DNA of 6,683 nt. It comes from Holdemanella sp. (GTDB taxonomy: Bacteria > Bacillota_I > Bacilli_A > Erysipelotrichales > Erysipelotrichaceae). The notes below the pieces were generated by a model. That model worked only from the letters and a program-made list of their open reading frames with translations, was not told the DNA's origin and made no database searches. Both the position numbers and the translations under genes were made by a program. The stretch covers positions 1 through 6,683 of the forward strand of contig JABUSD010000214.1 of assembly GCA_021442845.1 (NCBI GenBank). The letters are read 5' to 3'. The number at the start of each line of letters is the position of its first letter. Position 1 is the first letter of the stretch. Positions 1-5,891 of the stretch are shown piece by piece.

Positions 1-444
1 TTTAGCGACAATTTCCATTCCTTTAAAGAAGTTCATGCTCATTACTGCATGTCCTTCAAAATAATGAGGCTTGTCACCTGTCAATTCTACAAATCGCTGA
101 TATTGGGCTTCGATTTCAAGAATTACTTCGTCTAGATTGACAAAGTCATATCCTTCTTTAAAAGCCTGTCGGTATGTCTTTGATGATTTTAAATTGCCAT
201 TTTCATCACAGATGCTCGGTACAAGCTTTGGATCACACAATGGTTTTCCTACACAGATATTTGTATGCAATCCAAAACATAAATCTAAATCCTTTACCAG
301 ATCATATCCATGCTGGGTAGCTGGCATATTGGTCATAATTCCTATTGTTTTTATGATTCCTTGTCGCACAGATTTTTCAATTCCATAATTAATTCCTTCT
401 GAAAAGCCTAAATCATCGGCTCTTATCAATACTTCTCTTGTCAT
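1..444 (-). CDS. ChbG/YdjC-family carbohydrate deacetylase, N-terminal part (truncated by window edge)
   Basis: The first 148 codons are present and the rest lies beyond base 1. The N-terminus reads LIRADDLGFSEGINYGI, which matches the family's opening strand (usually NADDFG) carrying a metal-binding Asp (D11 here). It is followed by GIIKTIGIMTNMPAT (residues 29-43), the usual strand after the first helix, and FGLHTNI (57-63), with H60 as the expected second metal ligand. Characterised relatives remove N-acetyl groups from chito-oligosaccharides such as diacetylchitobiose or its phosphate; the substrate here is inferred only. The third-ligand region normally reads like DSHHH, but here it is YFEGHAV (128-134), so only H132 remains of the histidine run. 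The ATG at 444 is supported by AGAGAGG six bases upstream. A terminator and a candidate promoter separate it from the patatin-like gene, so it is probably its own unit. Confidence 0.82.
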   Translation of the reverse strand, partial: MTREVLIRADDLGFSEGINYGIEKSVRQGIIKTIGIMTNMPATQHGYDLVKDLDLCFGLHTNICVGKPLCDPKLVPSICDENGNLKSSKTYRQAFKEGYDFVNLDEVILEIEAQYQRFVELTGDKPHYFEGHAVMSMNFFKGMEIVAK

Positions 445-464
445 ATAAAACCTCTCTTTTATAT

Positions 465-473
465 ATTATCGCA
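465..473 (-). promoter_or_regulatory. Candidate extended -10 promoter for the ChbG-like gene
   Basis: On the minus strand the sequence reads TGC-GATAAT, a TGn extended -10 with five of six matches to TATAAT. It lies right at the end of the U-tract of the preceding terminator. No good -35 hexamer is visible at 16-18 bases. The implied transcript start near 458 gives a leader of only about 14 bases, just enough for the AGAGAGG ribosome-binding site. A weak -35 and overlap with the terminator tail make this tentative. Confidence 0.4.
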
Positions 474-500
474 AAAAAAAGAAGTCTAAACTAGACTTCT
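473..500 (-). terminator. Intrinsic terminator after the malic enzyme-patatin unit
   Basis: On the minus strand, AGAAGTCTA and TAGACTTCT form a perfect 9-bp stem with a GTT loop. A run of T continues directly from the stem (A at 473-480 on the plus strand). It starts six bases after the patatin-like gene's TAA at 507-509. The T-run exists on only one side, so it acts on minus-strand transcription. Confidence 0.9.
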
Positions 501-506
501 CATTGT

Positions 507-1355
507 TTATTCTTCCATGAATTTACGGATTTCATCTAAACGTGCATACGTTTCATCATAGCCAAGCTGGAACCAAGGTTTTAATTTTTCTGGATCGGTT
601 GTATAGCGTGTAACACCGATATCCTTGCTTGGACGAATGACTAAAGCTTTTCCTTCATCTCTTAGCTTATTGACAAGACCCCACTGTTCGTTATATCGTT
701 CATGTCTTCTTCTTAAATCTTCTGTGATAATCTTATCATGATAAAGCAGATTGGATAACCATAGCTGATAGGCAGGGGCTGGTTTACGAACATATCCCTC
801 TTCTTTTGTAGAGATGACAATGTGCTTATTACATCCATGTTTGATACTCTGGTTAATACTGATCATGTCGCGTAAACCTGCATCGGTATACATTTTTCCC
901 AAAAACTTTCTTGGTTTGCATAGAATCAATAAGGCACAGCTTGCCATAATCAAGGCATGATCTTTTTTGATATATGTCTTGTCATAGTATTCGACTTCAT
1001 GGCTTTCCATGTTGTAGACACCCGTATCCATTTCAATATCACTGTTATAAAGCTTATCAAGATCAAGAGGAACTCTTCTTTCGATATAATCGACAGTTCC
1101 TTCTAAGGCAAAGAAGTTTCCTTCCTTAAGAAATGGTGTAACACCAACAACACCTTTTTGAGAAGGTGCATCAATTCCAGTCACCTCTATACGATCAATC
1201 TGTTTTGATGTGAAAGCGCATAGGATTTCTGAAGCAGCCGAGATACCGACTACATAGTGGATATTAATGCCATTTTCTAGAAAGCACTTCAATACGCCAG
1301 CTGTATAAGCGGCTTTGGTACCGCCACCTTCAGCAACGAGTCCAACATTTACCAT
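507..1355 (-). CDS. Patatin-like phospholipase family protein with altered active-site glycines
   Basis: The 282-residue protein follows the patatin layout of the bacterial YjjU-like group. An N-terminal strand and glycine loop reads GLVAEGGGTKAAYTAGVL (5-22), the nucleophile elbow is VVGISAAS (35-42, S39), and the Asp motif is YTDAGLRD (156-163, D158). Patatins are Ser-Asp dyad lipid acyl hydrolases. Both dyad residues are present, but the surroundings are unusual. The usual GGGxRG is GGGTKAA, GxSxG is GISAA, DGG/DGA is DAG, and the SxSLP-like stretch is SCALL (139-143). Activity could be changed or lost; this is inference. About 80 C-terminal residues (from about 200) form a charged, probably helical tail, as in the group's longer members. 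The ATG at 1355 lies inside the last codons of malic enzyme (7-base overlap) with only a weak ribosome-binding site, suggesting coupled translation. Confidence 0.88.
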   Translation of the reverse strand: MVNVGLVAEGGGTKAAYTAGVLKCFLENGINIHYVVGISAASEILCAFTSKQIDRIEVTGIDAPSQKGVVGVTPFLKEGNFFALEGTVDYIERRVPLDLDKLYNSDIEMDTGVYNMESHEVEYYDKTYIKKDHALIMASCALLILCKPRKFLGKMYTDAGLRDMISINQSIKHGCNKHIVISTKEEGYVRKPAPAYQLWLSNLLYHDKIITEDLRRRHERYNEQWGLVNKLRDEGKALVIRPSKDIGVTRYTTDPEKLKPWFQLGYDETYARLDEIRKFMEE

Positions 1356-2518
1356 TTTCTTACGACATCCGATTCAATCGCAGCTTTCTTAACAGCCGCT
1401 GCAACTACATCAGCTACACCTTTCTGTAATGGTGAAACGATAACTTTTTCTGGACATAATTCTTCTTCGCTTACTAAAGAAGCAATTGCATAAACAGCAG
1501 CTTCCTTCATCGCATCATTAATGCATGTAGCCTGTGCCTGTAATGCTCCTTTGAAGATTCCAGGGAATGCCAATACGTTGTTGATCTGGTTTGCATAATC
1601 GCTTCTTCCTGTTCCTACAATATAAGCACCTGCTTCAAATGCATCAGCTGGATCAATTTCTGGTGTAGGATTTGCCATTGCCAATACGATTGGCTTTTCA
1701 TTCATTGAAGCAACCATTTCCTTCGTTACACAATGAGCGACACTGACACCGATGAATACATCAGCACCTTCTAAAGCATCCTTCAACAATCCCTTCTTGT
1801 TGTTTAGGTTCACTTTATCCATTAATTCCTTTTTACCTGTTGTCAAATTTGGACGATCTTTTGTAACAATTCCCTTTGAGTCACAGATAATGATATTTCC
1901 TAATTTTAACTTTAAGATTAAGTTCGCAATCGCAATACCAGCTGATCCAGCCCCGTTGATAACGATTGTTGGATTTTCTTTCTTAGCTAGTTTTAATGCG
2001 TTTACTAATGCAGAACATACAACGATAGCTGTACCGTGCTGATCATCATGGAATACTGGAATATCCATCATTTCCTGTAAACGTCTTTCCACTTCAAAAC
2101 AACGTGGTGCGGCGATATCTTCCAAGTTGATTCCACCAAAGCTTGGTTCTAATGCCTTTACAACTTTGATGATTTCTTCTGTATCCTGTGTACCAATTAC
2201 AAGTGGTACGGCATTGACATCACCCAATGATTTGAATAGAGCACATTTTCCTTCCATAACTGGCATACCAGCTTCTGGTCCAATGTTTCCTAATCCTAAT
2301 ACAGCAGAACCATCTGATACAACAGCTACTGTATTTCCTCTTCCTGTATATACATAACTATTTTTTAAATCATCTTTAATCTCTAAACATGGTGCAGCAA
2401 CACCTGGTGTATAGGCAACTGATAAATCATCTTTTGTTTCAATTTTCATTTTTGGCGTAGTTTCTAACTTACCTGCCCATTCCTTATGTTTTTCAATCGC
2501 AATTTTTCCATAGTCCAT
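1349..2518 (-). CDS. NAD(P)-dependent malic enzyme (oxaloacetate-decarboxylating malate dehydrogenase)
   Basis: This cytoplasmic enzyme converts malate to pyruvate and CO2 while reducing NAD(P)+. At 389 residues it has the size of the short bacterial malic enzymes. The N-terminal domain has SVAYTPGVA (33-41) with the expected catalytic Tyr36, and MEGKCALFK (88-96) with the expected catalytic Lys91. Metal ligands are in GINLEDI (129-135; E133, D134) and VFHDDQHGTA (155-164; D159). The NAD(P) Rossmann domain opens with VINGAGSAGIA (186-196), and later conserved segments are MANPTPEIDP (281-290) and NNVLAFPGIFKGA (313-325). Cofactor preference cannot be read safely. An upstream in-frame GTG at 2533 is less likely: the ATG at 2518 has GTGAGG nine bases ahead, and the predicted transcript start near 2540 would leave the GTG only a 7-base leader. 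It heads a two-gene unit with the patatin-like gene. Confidence 0.96.
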   Translation of the reverse strand: MDYGKIAIEKHKEWAGKLETTPKMKIETKDDLSVAYTPGVAAPCLEIKDDLKNSYVYTGRGNTVAVVSDGSAVLGLGNIGPEAGMPVMEGKCALFKSLGDVNAVPLVIGTQDTEEIIKVVKALEPSFGGINLEDIAAPRCFEVERRLQEMMDIPVFHDDQHGTAIVVCSALVNALKLAKKENPTIVINGAGSAGIAIANLILKLKLGNIIICDSKGIVTKDRPNLTTGKKELMDKVNLNNKKGLLKDALEGADVFIGVSVAHCVTKEMVASMNEKPIVLAMANPTPEIDPADAFEAGAYIVGTGRSDYANQINNVLAFPGIFKGALQAQATCINDAMKEAAVYAIASLVSEEELCPEKVIVSPLQKGVADVVAAAVKKAAIESDVVRKW

Positions 2519-2527
2519 AATTAATTT

Positions 2528-2533
2528 CCTCAC
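2528..2533 (-). promoter_or_regulatory. Ribosome-binding site that sets the malic enzyme start
   Basis: GTGAGG lies nine bases before the ATG at 2518. Its first three bases are the in-frame GTG that would be the longest possible start. Reading it as a ribosome-binding site instead removes five extra N-terminal codons (starting MRKLI). Confidence 0.7.
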
Positions 2534-2546
2534 TTTATCTTTTGAA

Positions 2547-2575
2547 ATTGTACAAAATTATTAACTAAAACTCAA
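2547..2575 (-). promoter_or_regulatory. Sigma-A-type promoter of the malic enzyme-patatin unit
   Basis: On the minus strand, TTGAGT (2570-2575, four of six to TTGACA) is followed by exactly 17 bases and then TACAAT (2547-2552, five of six to TATAAT). The predicted start near 2540 gives a leader of about 22 bases that contains the GTGAGG ribosome-binding site. It is the only convincing -35/-10 pair I found in the 135-base gap between pepT and the malic enzyme gene. Confidence 0.7.
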
Positions 2576-2589
2576 TAGAAAGAATACTA

Positions 2590-2605
2590 ATTTTGTTCAC
2601 AAAAT
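2590..2605 (-). promoter_or_regulatory. Perfect palindrome upstream of the malic enzyme promoter, possible operator
   Basis: ATTTTGT and ACAAAAT face each other across two bases (GA on the minus strand), a perfect 7+2+7 inverted repeat. Its centre is about 57 bases upstream of the predicted transcript start, a place more typical for an activator than for a blocking repressor. It has no T-run and is too short for a good terminator. The TTGTGAA half resembles part of Rex-type sites, but the spacing is too short to assign it. The regulator is unknown. Confidence 0.4.
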
Positions 2606-2626
2606 CAATACATTTTGATATTCAAC

Positions 2627-2655
2627 AAAAAAAAGATACACATTATGTGCATCTT
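2627..2655 (-). terminator. Intrinsic terminator after pepT
   Basis: On the minus strand, AAGATGCACA pairs with TGTGTATCTT (10 bp, one G-U pair) around a TAA loop and runs straight into a T-tract (A at 2627-2634 on the plus strand). The first bases of the stem overlap the pepT stop codon (2654-2656), so the hairpin begins at the very end of the gene. Confidence 0.9.
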
Positions 2656-3847
2656 ATAAAGTTACAATATTTTTTACGATTTCAACCATCTTTTCCATCT
2701 TCTGGACGCTGGCGAATTCATAGCGACCGTGATGATTATACGACCCTGTTCCAAGGTTTGGACAGATTAAGCCAAGTTCTGTCAAGCGAGCTCCATCCGT
2801 TCCTCCTCTTACTGGTTTAGAACCAGGTGTTATCCCTACTTTTTCAATGGCTTTGAACGCTTTTTCAACAACAGTCATATCATGAATATAATTAGCCATA
2901 TTTGGATATTCATCCATAATCACAACATTAAAACGGCTTCCATAGACATCATTGAACTTTTGTACATTTTCAATCATGAACTGTTTGCGTTGTATAAATT
3001 TCTCTTTGGAATGATCACGGATGATATAAACCAGCTTTGCCTTATCGACACTGGATTTCATATCAATCAGATGATAAAAGCCTTCATATCCTTCCGTGCA
3101 TTCTGGTGTTTCTTCTTTTGGCATGCTTAGAACAAATTCAGAAGCCAATGTAGAAGCATTGACCATTTTTCCTTTGGCATCCCCTGGATGGATGCTTGTT
3201 CCATTGATGACAACTTTGGCACGAGCCGCATTAAAATTTTCATAGCTGACCTGATCAATAGCGCCTCCATCCACTGTATAGGCATAATCCACGCCAAATT
3301 CCTTCACATTGAAATGGTCAGTTCCACGACCTACTTCTTCATCGCATGTAAAGGCAACGCGAATCTTTCCATGTTTGGTATCACTATGAATCAACTCATC
3401 CATCGCCTGCATAATAATGGCAATGCCTGCCTTATCATCAGCCCCTAATAATGTATTTCCATCCGTTACAATCAAATCATCCCCTATGACTTTATTTAGA
3501 TGAGGGAATGCTTTAGGACTCATGGAATACCTATCATTTAATTCAATGGTAGAACCATCATATTTATGAATAATACGAGGATTGACATCTTTTCCAGATA
3601 TTTCTGTCGCTGTATCCATATGGGCTACAAAGCCAATGGAATCATATCCTGGCGCTGTCGCATTGACAGTGGCATATACGATTCCATATTTATTCATCTT
3701 TACATCATCAAAACCAATTTCTTCACATTCCTTGACGAGCTGTCTTCCTAATTCCAATTGTTTCAATGTACTTGGGGTAAGCGATGAAATCTCATCGGAT
3801 TGTGTATCAAATTTTACATATCGAGTAAACTTATCCACTATATTCAC
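2654..3847 (-). CDS. pepT: Peptidase T (tripeptide aminopeptidase, M20B family)
   Basis: A zinc aminopeptidase of the cytoplasm that removes the N-terminal residue from tripeptides late in peptide breakdown. It has 397 residues with the chosen start, close to the usual 400-410. All family metal and catalytic motifs are present: GFVAHMDTA (72-80; H76, D78), LLGADDKAG (133-141; D137), FTCDEEVG (166-173; E170, E171), YTVDGG (190-195; D193) and YNHHGRYE (370-377; H373). Substrate-side segments PVRGGTDGA (345-353) and CTEGYEGFYHL (250-260) also match. The start is read as GTG at 3847: AGGGG lies seven bases ahead, and the protein then begins NIVDKFTRYVKFDTQS, in register with known PepT N-termini. 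A GTG at 3862 would add five unrelated residues made from the ribosome-binding site. It follows the pyrophosphatase stop by 18 bases and is very likely co-transcribed with it. Confidence 0.96.
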   Translation of the reverse strand: MNIVDKFTRYVKFDTQSDEISSLTPSTLKQLELGRQLVKECEEIGFDDVKMNKYGIVYATVNATAPGYDSIGFVAHMDTATEISGKDVNPRIIHKYDGSTIELNDRYSMSPKAFPHLNKVIGDDLIVTDGNTLLGADDKAGIAIIMQAMDELIHSDTKHGKIRVAFTCDEEVGRGTDHFNVKEFGVDYAYTVDGGAIDQVSYENFNAARAKVVINGTSIHPGDAKGKMVNASTLASEFVLSMPKEETPECTEGYEGFYHLIDMKSSVDKAKLVYIIRDHSKEKFIQRKQFMIENVQKFNDVYGSRFNVVIMDEYPNMANYIHDMTVVEKAFKAIEKVGITPGSKPVRGGTDGARLTELGLICPNLGTGSYNHHGRYEFASVQKMEKMVEIVKNIVTL

Positions 3848-3850
3848 GAA

Positions 3851-3859
3851 CTCACCCCT
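3851..3859 (-). promoter_or_regulatory. Ribosome-binding site that sets the pepT GTG start
   Basis: AGGGGTGAG on the minus strand sits in the 18-base gap after the pyrophosphatase gene, with AGGGG seven bases from the GTG at 3847. A longer reading from GTG at 3862 would place this site inside the coding sequence and leave that start without a visible ribosome-binding site. Confidence 0.7.
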
Positions 3860-3865
3860 CACTAT

Positions 3866-5467
3866 TTACTCAAATTTTTCTGCAATGCATGGTACAATCT
3901 GTTTCTTTCTAGATACGTACCCTTTCTTTTCAAACGATTCAAAAACCCAGTCAAGCGGTTCGGCAAATTTACCCACTGCGATAAATTTAGAACCTTTTCC
4001 TTCAACATTTGTAAATACCATCACGAACAGATCATATCCACGAATATCATTCTGTTCTTTCATATATTTCTTGAAATCATCATGGATTTCCGCAACAACA
4101 TCTAAATCATAGATGAATACCTGTGATACCGCTACATGATTTCCCGATAATACATATTCCTTGATATCATTATAAAGAATCGATTTAAAATCCTTCCCCT
4201 TAATGGTTGCGGTATGACCAAACAGTTCCGCTGCCATTTCATCAAAGTTCAATCCAAATTTCTCTGTTAACTGGGATGCGACAACTTTATCAATCTCTGT
4301 TGTTGTAGGAGAATGGAAATTCATTGTATCACTAATCATACCATATGCAAGTAGTGTCGCAATAGTTTTTGACATTTCTATATTTGCTTCCCGATACATC
4401 AGGGAAACAATTGTACAAGTTGAACCAACAATCATATTTCTAAATGAAATTGGATGATCGGTAGTGACATCTCCAATACGGTGATGATCCACGATTTCAA
4501 CGATATCCGCTTTATCAATATCATTGATACTCTGTGATGTTTCATTGTGGTCAACAAGAATGAATTTCTTCTTATGGGCTTTCAACAAGTGATAACGAGC
4601 AACCGAACCAACAAGATTTCCCTTTTCATTTACAACCGGATATGATGTATGACGTGTTTTCAACATGTCTTTTTCCACATCTTCCAGATAATCATTTTGC
4701 GAGAAACGGGTAATATTCTTTGATGGTGTCATAACCATTCCACATGGAATGGAACGATAGATCATCTGCAATATCTTCATGATGTTGTAGTTTGTAGAGA
4801 TCATTGTAACACCACGTTCTTTTGCGATCTGGATAATTAAATCATCAGGCTGATACCCTTCCGCAACAATAATGACAGCAGCCCCTTTGGCAATACTTTT
4901 GAACATCGCATCTTCACTGTCATCTAAAACCATGATAGCCCCTTCCAGATCACGTGCCATCATCTTCTTATCGGCAATACGCACATACCCGGAACGTTCC
5001 ATATTCCCTTTTAAGATAAAGCTTCCCTTTAAGGCAGCTACAATACTTTCAAGCGGTGTTTCCTTTAATAATTTTGCCGTTTCGGTTAGTTCCTGCATCT
5101 GAATACGAGAGATATCCCCCACAGTAACAATTCCTTCATATGACTGCTCATCATTGACAACATACAATGTCTTTGCTCCTTTATCCAATGCAACATCCCA
5201 TCCCTTACGAAGGTTATCACTTACACTGACAGTAATGGCATCATCTATCTGGATTTCCGATAATGTCATCTTTGCACTTGTTAGATATACAGGTGATGGA
5301 AGATGTAACTTATCTAAAATGAATTTTGTTTCCTGCGCAACTCTTCCAAGTCTTGCTGGAATCGCATTGATTCCCTGTTTCTGTTTCAGTTCTGACAGAG
5401 CAATTGCTGAACAGATAGAATCTGAATCCGGATTTTTATGACCGATAATATAAATTGGTAAACTCAT
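3866..5467 (-). CDS. ppaC: Manganese-dependent inorganic pyrophosphatase with CBS and DRTGG regulatory domains (family II CBS-PPase)
   Basis: Hydrolyses pyrophosphate to phosphate in the cytoplasm, pulling biosynthetic reactions forward. The 533 residues are far longer than the roughly 310 of the plain enzyme because a regulatory insert splits the DHH domain. Order: DHH part 1 (1-65) with IGHKNPDSDS (8-17; metal ligands H10, D14, D16); CBS 1 (about 66-125, VTVGDISRIQ at its end); DRTGG-like domain (about 130-240); CBS 2 (about 243-300, with TRHTSYPVV at 271-279); DHH part 2 with LVDHNE (304-309, D306), VDHHR (326-330, H328) and MISDTMNF (377-384, D380); DHHA2 domain (about 410-533) ending in the signature SRKKQ (519-523). 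Characterised CBS-PPases are inhibited by AMP or ADP and, when the DRTGG domain is present, activated by diadenosine polyphosphates; that regulation is inferred here. The ATG at 5467 has AGAGGTG seven bases ahead. pepT follows in the same unit. Confidence 0.96.
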   Translation of the reverse strand: MSLPIYIIGHKNPDSDSICSAIALSELKQKQGINAIPARLGRVAQETKFILDKLHLPSPVYLTSAKMTLSEIQIDDAITVSVSDNLRKGWDVALDKGAKTLYVVNDEQSYEGIVTVGDISRIQMQELTETAKLLKETPLESIVAALKGSFILKGNMERSGYVRIADKKMMARDLEGAIMVLDDSEDAMFKSIAKGAAVIIVAEGYQPDDLIIQIAKERGVTMISTNYNIMKILQMIYRSIPCGMVMTPSKNITRFSQNDYLEDVEKDMLKTRHTSYPVVNEKGNLVGSVARYHLLKAHKKKFILVDHNETSQSINDIDKADIVEIVDHHRIGDVTTDHPISFRNMIVGSTCTIVSLMYREANIEMSKTIATLLAYGMISDTMNFHSPTTTEIDKVVASQLTEKFGLNFDEMAAELFGHTATIKGKDFKSILYNDIKEYVLSGNHVAVSQVFIYDLDVVAEIHDDFKKYMKEQNDIRGYDLFVMVFTNVEGKGSKFIAVGKFAEPLDWVFESFEKKGYVSRKKQIVPCIAEKFE

Positions 5468-5495
5468 ATTTTATCACCTCTACTTATCTCTTTTT

Positions 5496-5504
5496 ATTAT
5501 ATCA
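5496..5504 (-). promoter_or_regulatory. ppaC: Extended -10 promoter of the ppaC-pepT unit
   Basis: The minus strand reads TGA-TATAAT: a perfect -10 hexamer with the TGn extension. No good -35 is present at the right distance (T-rich tail of the hu terminator there), which fits an extended -10 promoter. The predicted start near 5489 gives a 22-base leader containing the ribosome-binding site. Confidence 0.65.
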
Positions 5505-5516
5505 TCAAGATACAAT

Positions 5517-5549
5517 AGAAAAAGTGATATTTTGTTGAAATACCACTTT
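5517..5549 (-). terminator. Intrinsic terminator after the HU gene
   Basis: On the minus strand, AAAGTGGTATTT pairs with AAATATCACTTT (12 bp with one G-U pair) around a CAACA loop. The T-tract is short (TTTTTCTATT, with the first three T in the stem), so some read-through into ppaC is possible. The stem begins inside the HU stop codon (5548-5550). Confidence 0.7.
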
Positions 5550-5832
5550 ACTTAACTAAATCTTTTAATGTTTTGCTAACCTTGAATTTAACCGAACGAG
5601 TTGAATCGATTTCAATTTCTTCCTTTGTTCTAGGATTGATTCCGATACGACCAGCACGCGTTGATACAGAGAATTTTCCAAATCCATAGATATCCACTGA
5701 CCCATCATTTGCCAGAATATCAGACATTGTATCAAATACACATGTTACATATGTGTATGCATCTTTCTTAGAAATTTTTAATTGTTCAGCTACTTTATCT
5801 GCTAATTGTTTTTTATTTATATTGTTTGACAT
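5548..5832 (-). CDS. HU-family DNA-binding protein
   Basis: A 94-residue histone-like nucleoid protein, close to the usual 90. HU dimers bend DNA and compact the chromosome. The N-terminal helical half begins NKKQLADKVAEQLKISKKDA (6-25). The beta-sheet core has the signature GFGKF (50-54). The DNA-binding arm reads RAGRIGINPRTKEEIEI (59-75), with P67 at the arm tip where the intercalating proline is expected. The C-terminal strand and helix read KFKVSKTLKDLVK. The body has somewhat more Ser, Thr and Asp than the best-known HU proteins, but no key motif is missing. The ATG at 5832 has AAGGGGG seven bases ahead. Its own promoter and a terminator make it a likely single-gene unit, consistent with high, independent expression. 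Confidence 0.95.
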   Translation of the reverse strand: MSNNINKKQLADKVAEQLKISKKDAYTYVTCVFDTMSDILANDGSVDIYGFGKFSVSTRAGRIGINPRTKEEIEIDSTRSVKFKVSKTLKDLVK

Positions 5833-5862
5833 ATAATTTCCCCCTTAGACAATACAGACATT

Positions 5863-5891
5863 ATGATATCACAAATTTGACTTTGTTTCAA
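5863..5891 (-). promoter_or_regulatory. Sigma-A-type promoter of the HU gene
   Basis: On the minus strand, TTGAAA (5886-5891, five of six to TTGACA) lies exactly 17 bases before TATCAT (5863-5868, five of six), which also carries a TGA extension. The predicted start near 5856 gives a 24-base leader with the AAGGGGG ribosome-binding site. The -35 overlaps the stop codon of the upstream flavoprotein gene. The -10 region contains the palindrome TGATATCA. Confidence 0.65.

Noticed and set aside
137..388. 83-codon plus-strand frame inside the ChbG-like gene
   Set aside because: It is antisense to a recognisable deacetylase N-terminus and its translation shows no coherent domain.
2519..2533. Longer malic enzyme start at GTG 2533
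   Set aside because: This GTG is part of the GTGAGG ribosome-binding site for the ATG at 2518, and the predicted transcript start would leave it a 7-base leader.
2519..2653. Possible small gene or riboswitch in the pepT-malic enzyme gap
   Set aside because: The gap is fully accounted for by a terminator, a palindrome, a promoter and a short leader. I see no small frame with a ribosome-binding site, and the leader is too short for a riboswitch.
3848..3862. Longer pepT start at GTG 3862
   Set aside because: The extra residues are encoded by the AGGGGTGAG ribosome-binding site, and known PepT N-termini align with the GTG at 3847.
3582..4112. 176-codon open frame on the plus strand across the pepT-ppaC junction
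   Set aside because: It lies antisense to two clearly conserved genes, has no family motif and no convincing ribosome-binding site; it is a shadow of the minus-strand coding.
5863..5872. TGATATCA palindrome in the HU promoter as an operator
   Set aside because: An 8-base AT-rich palindrome overlapping a -10 element is expected by chance; nothing else supports a binding site.
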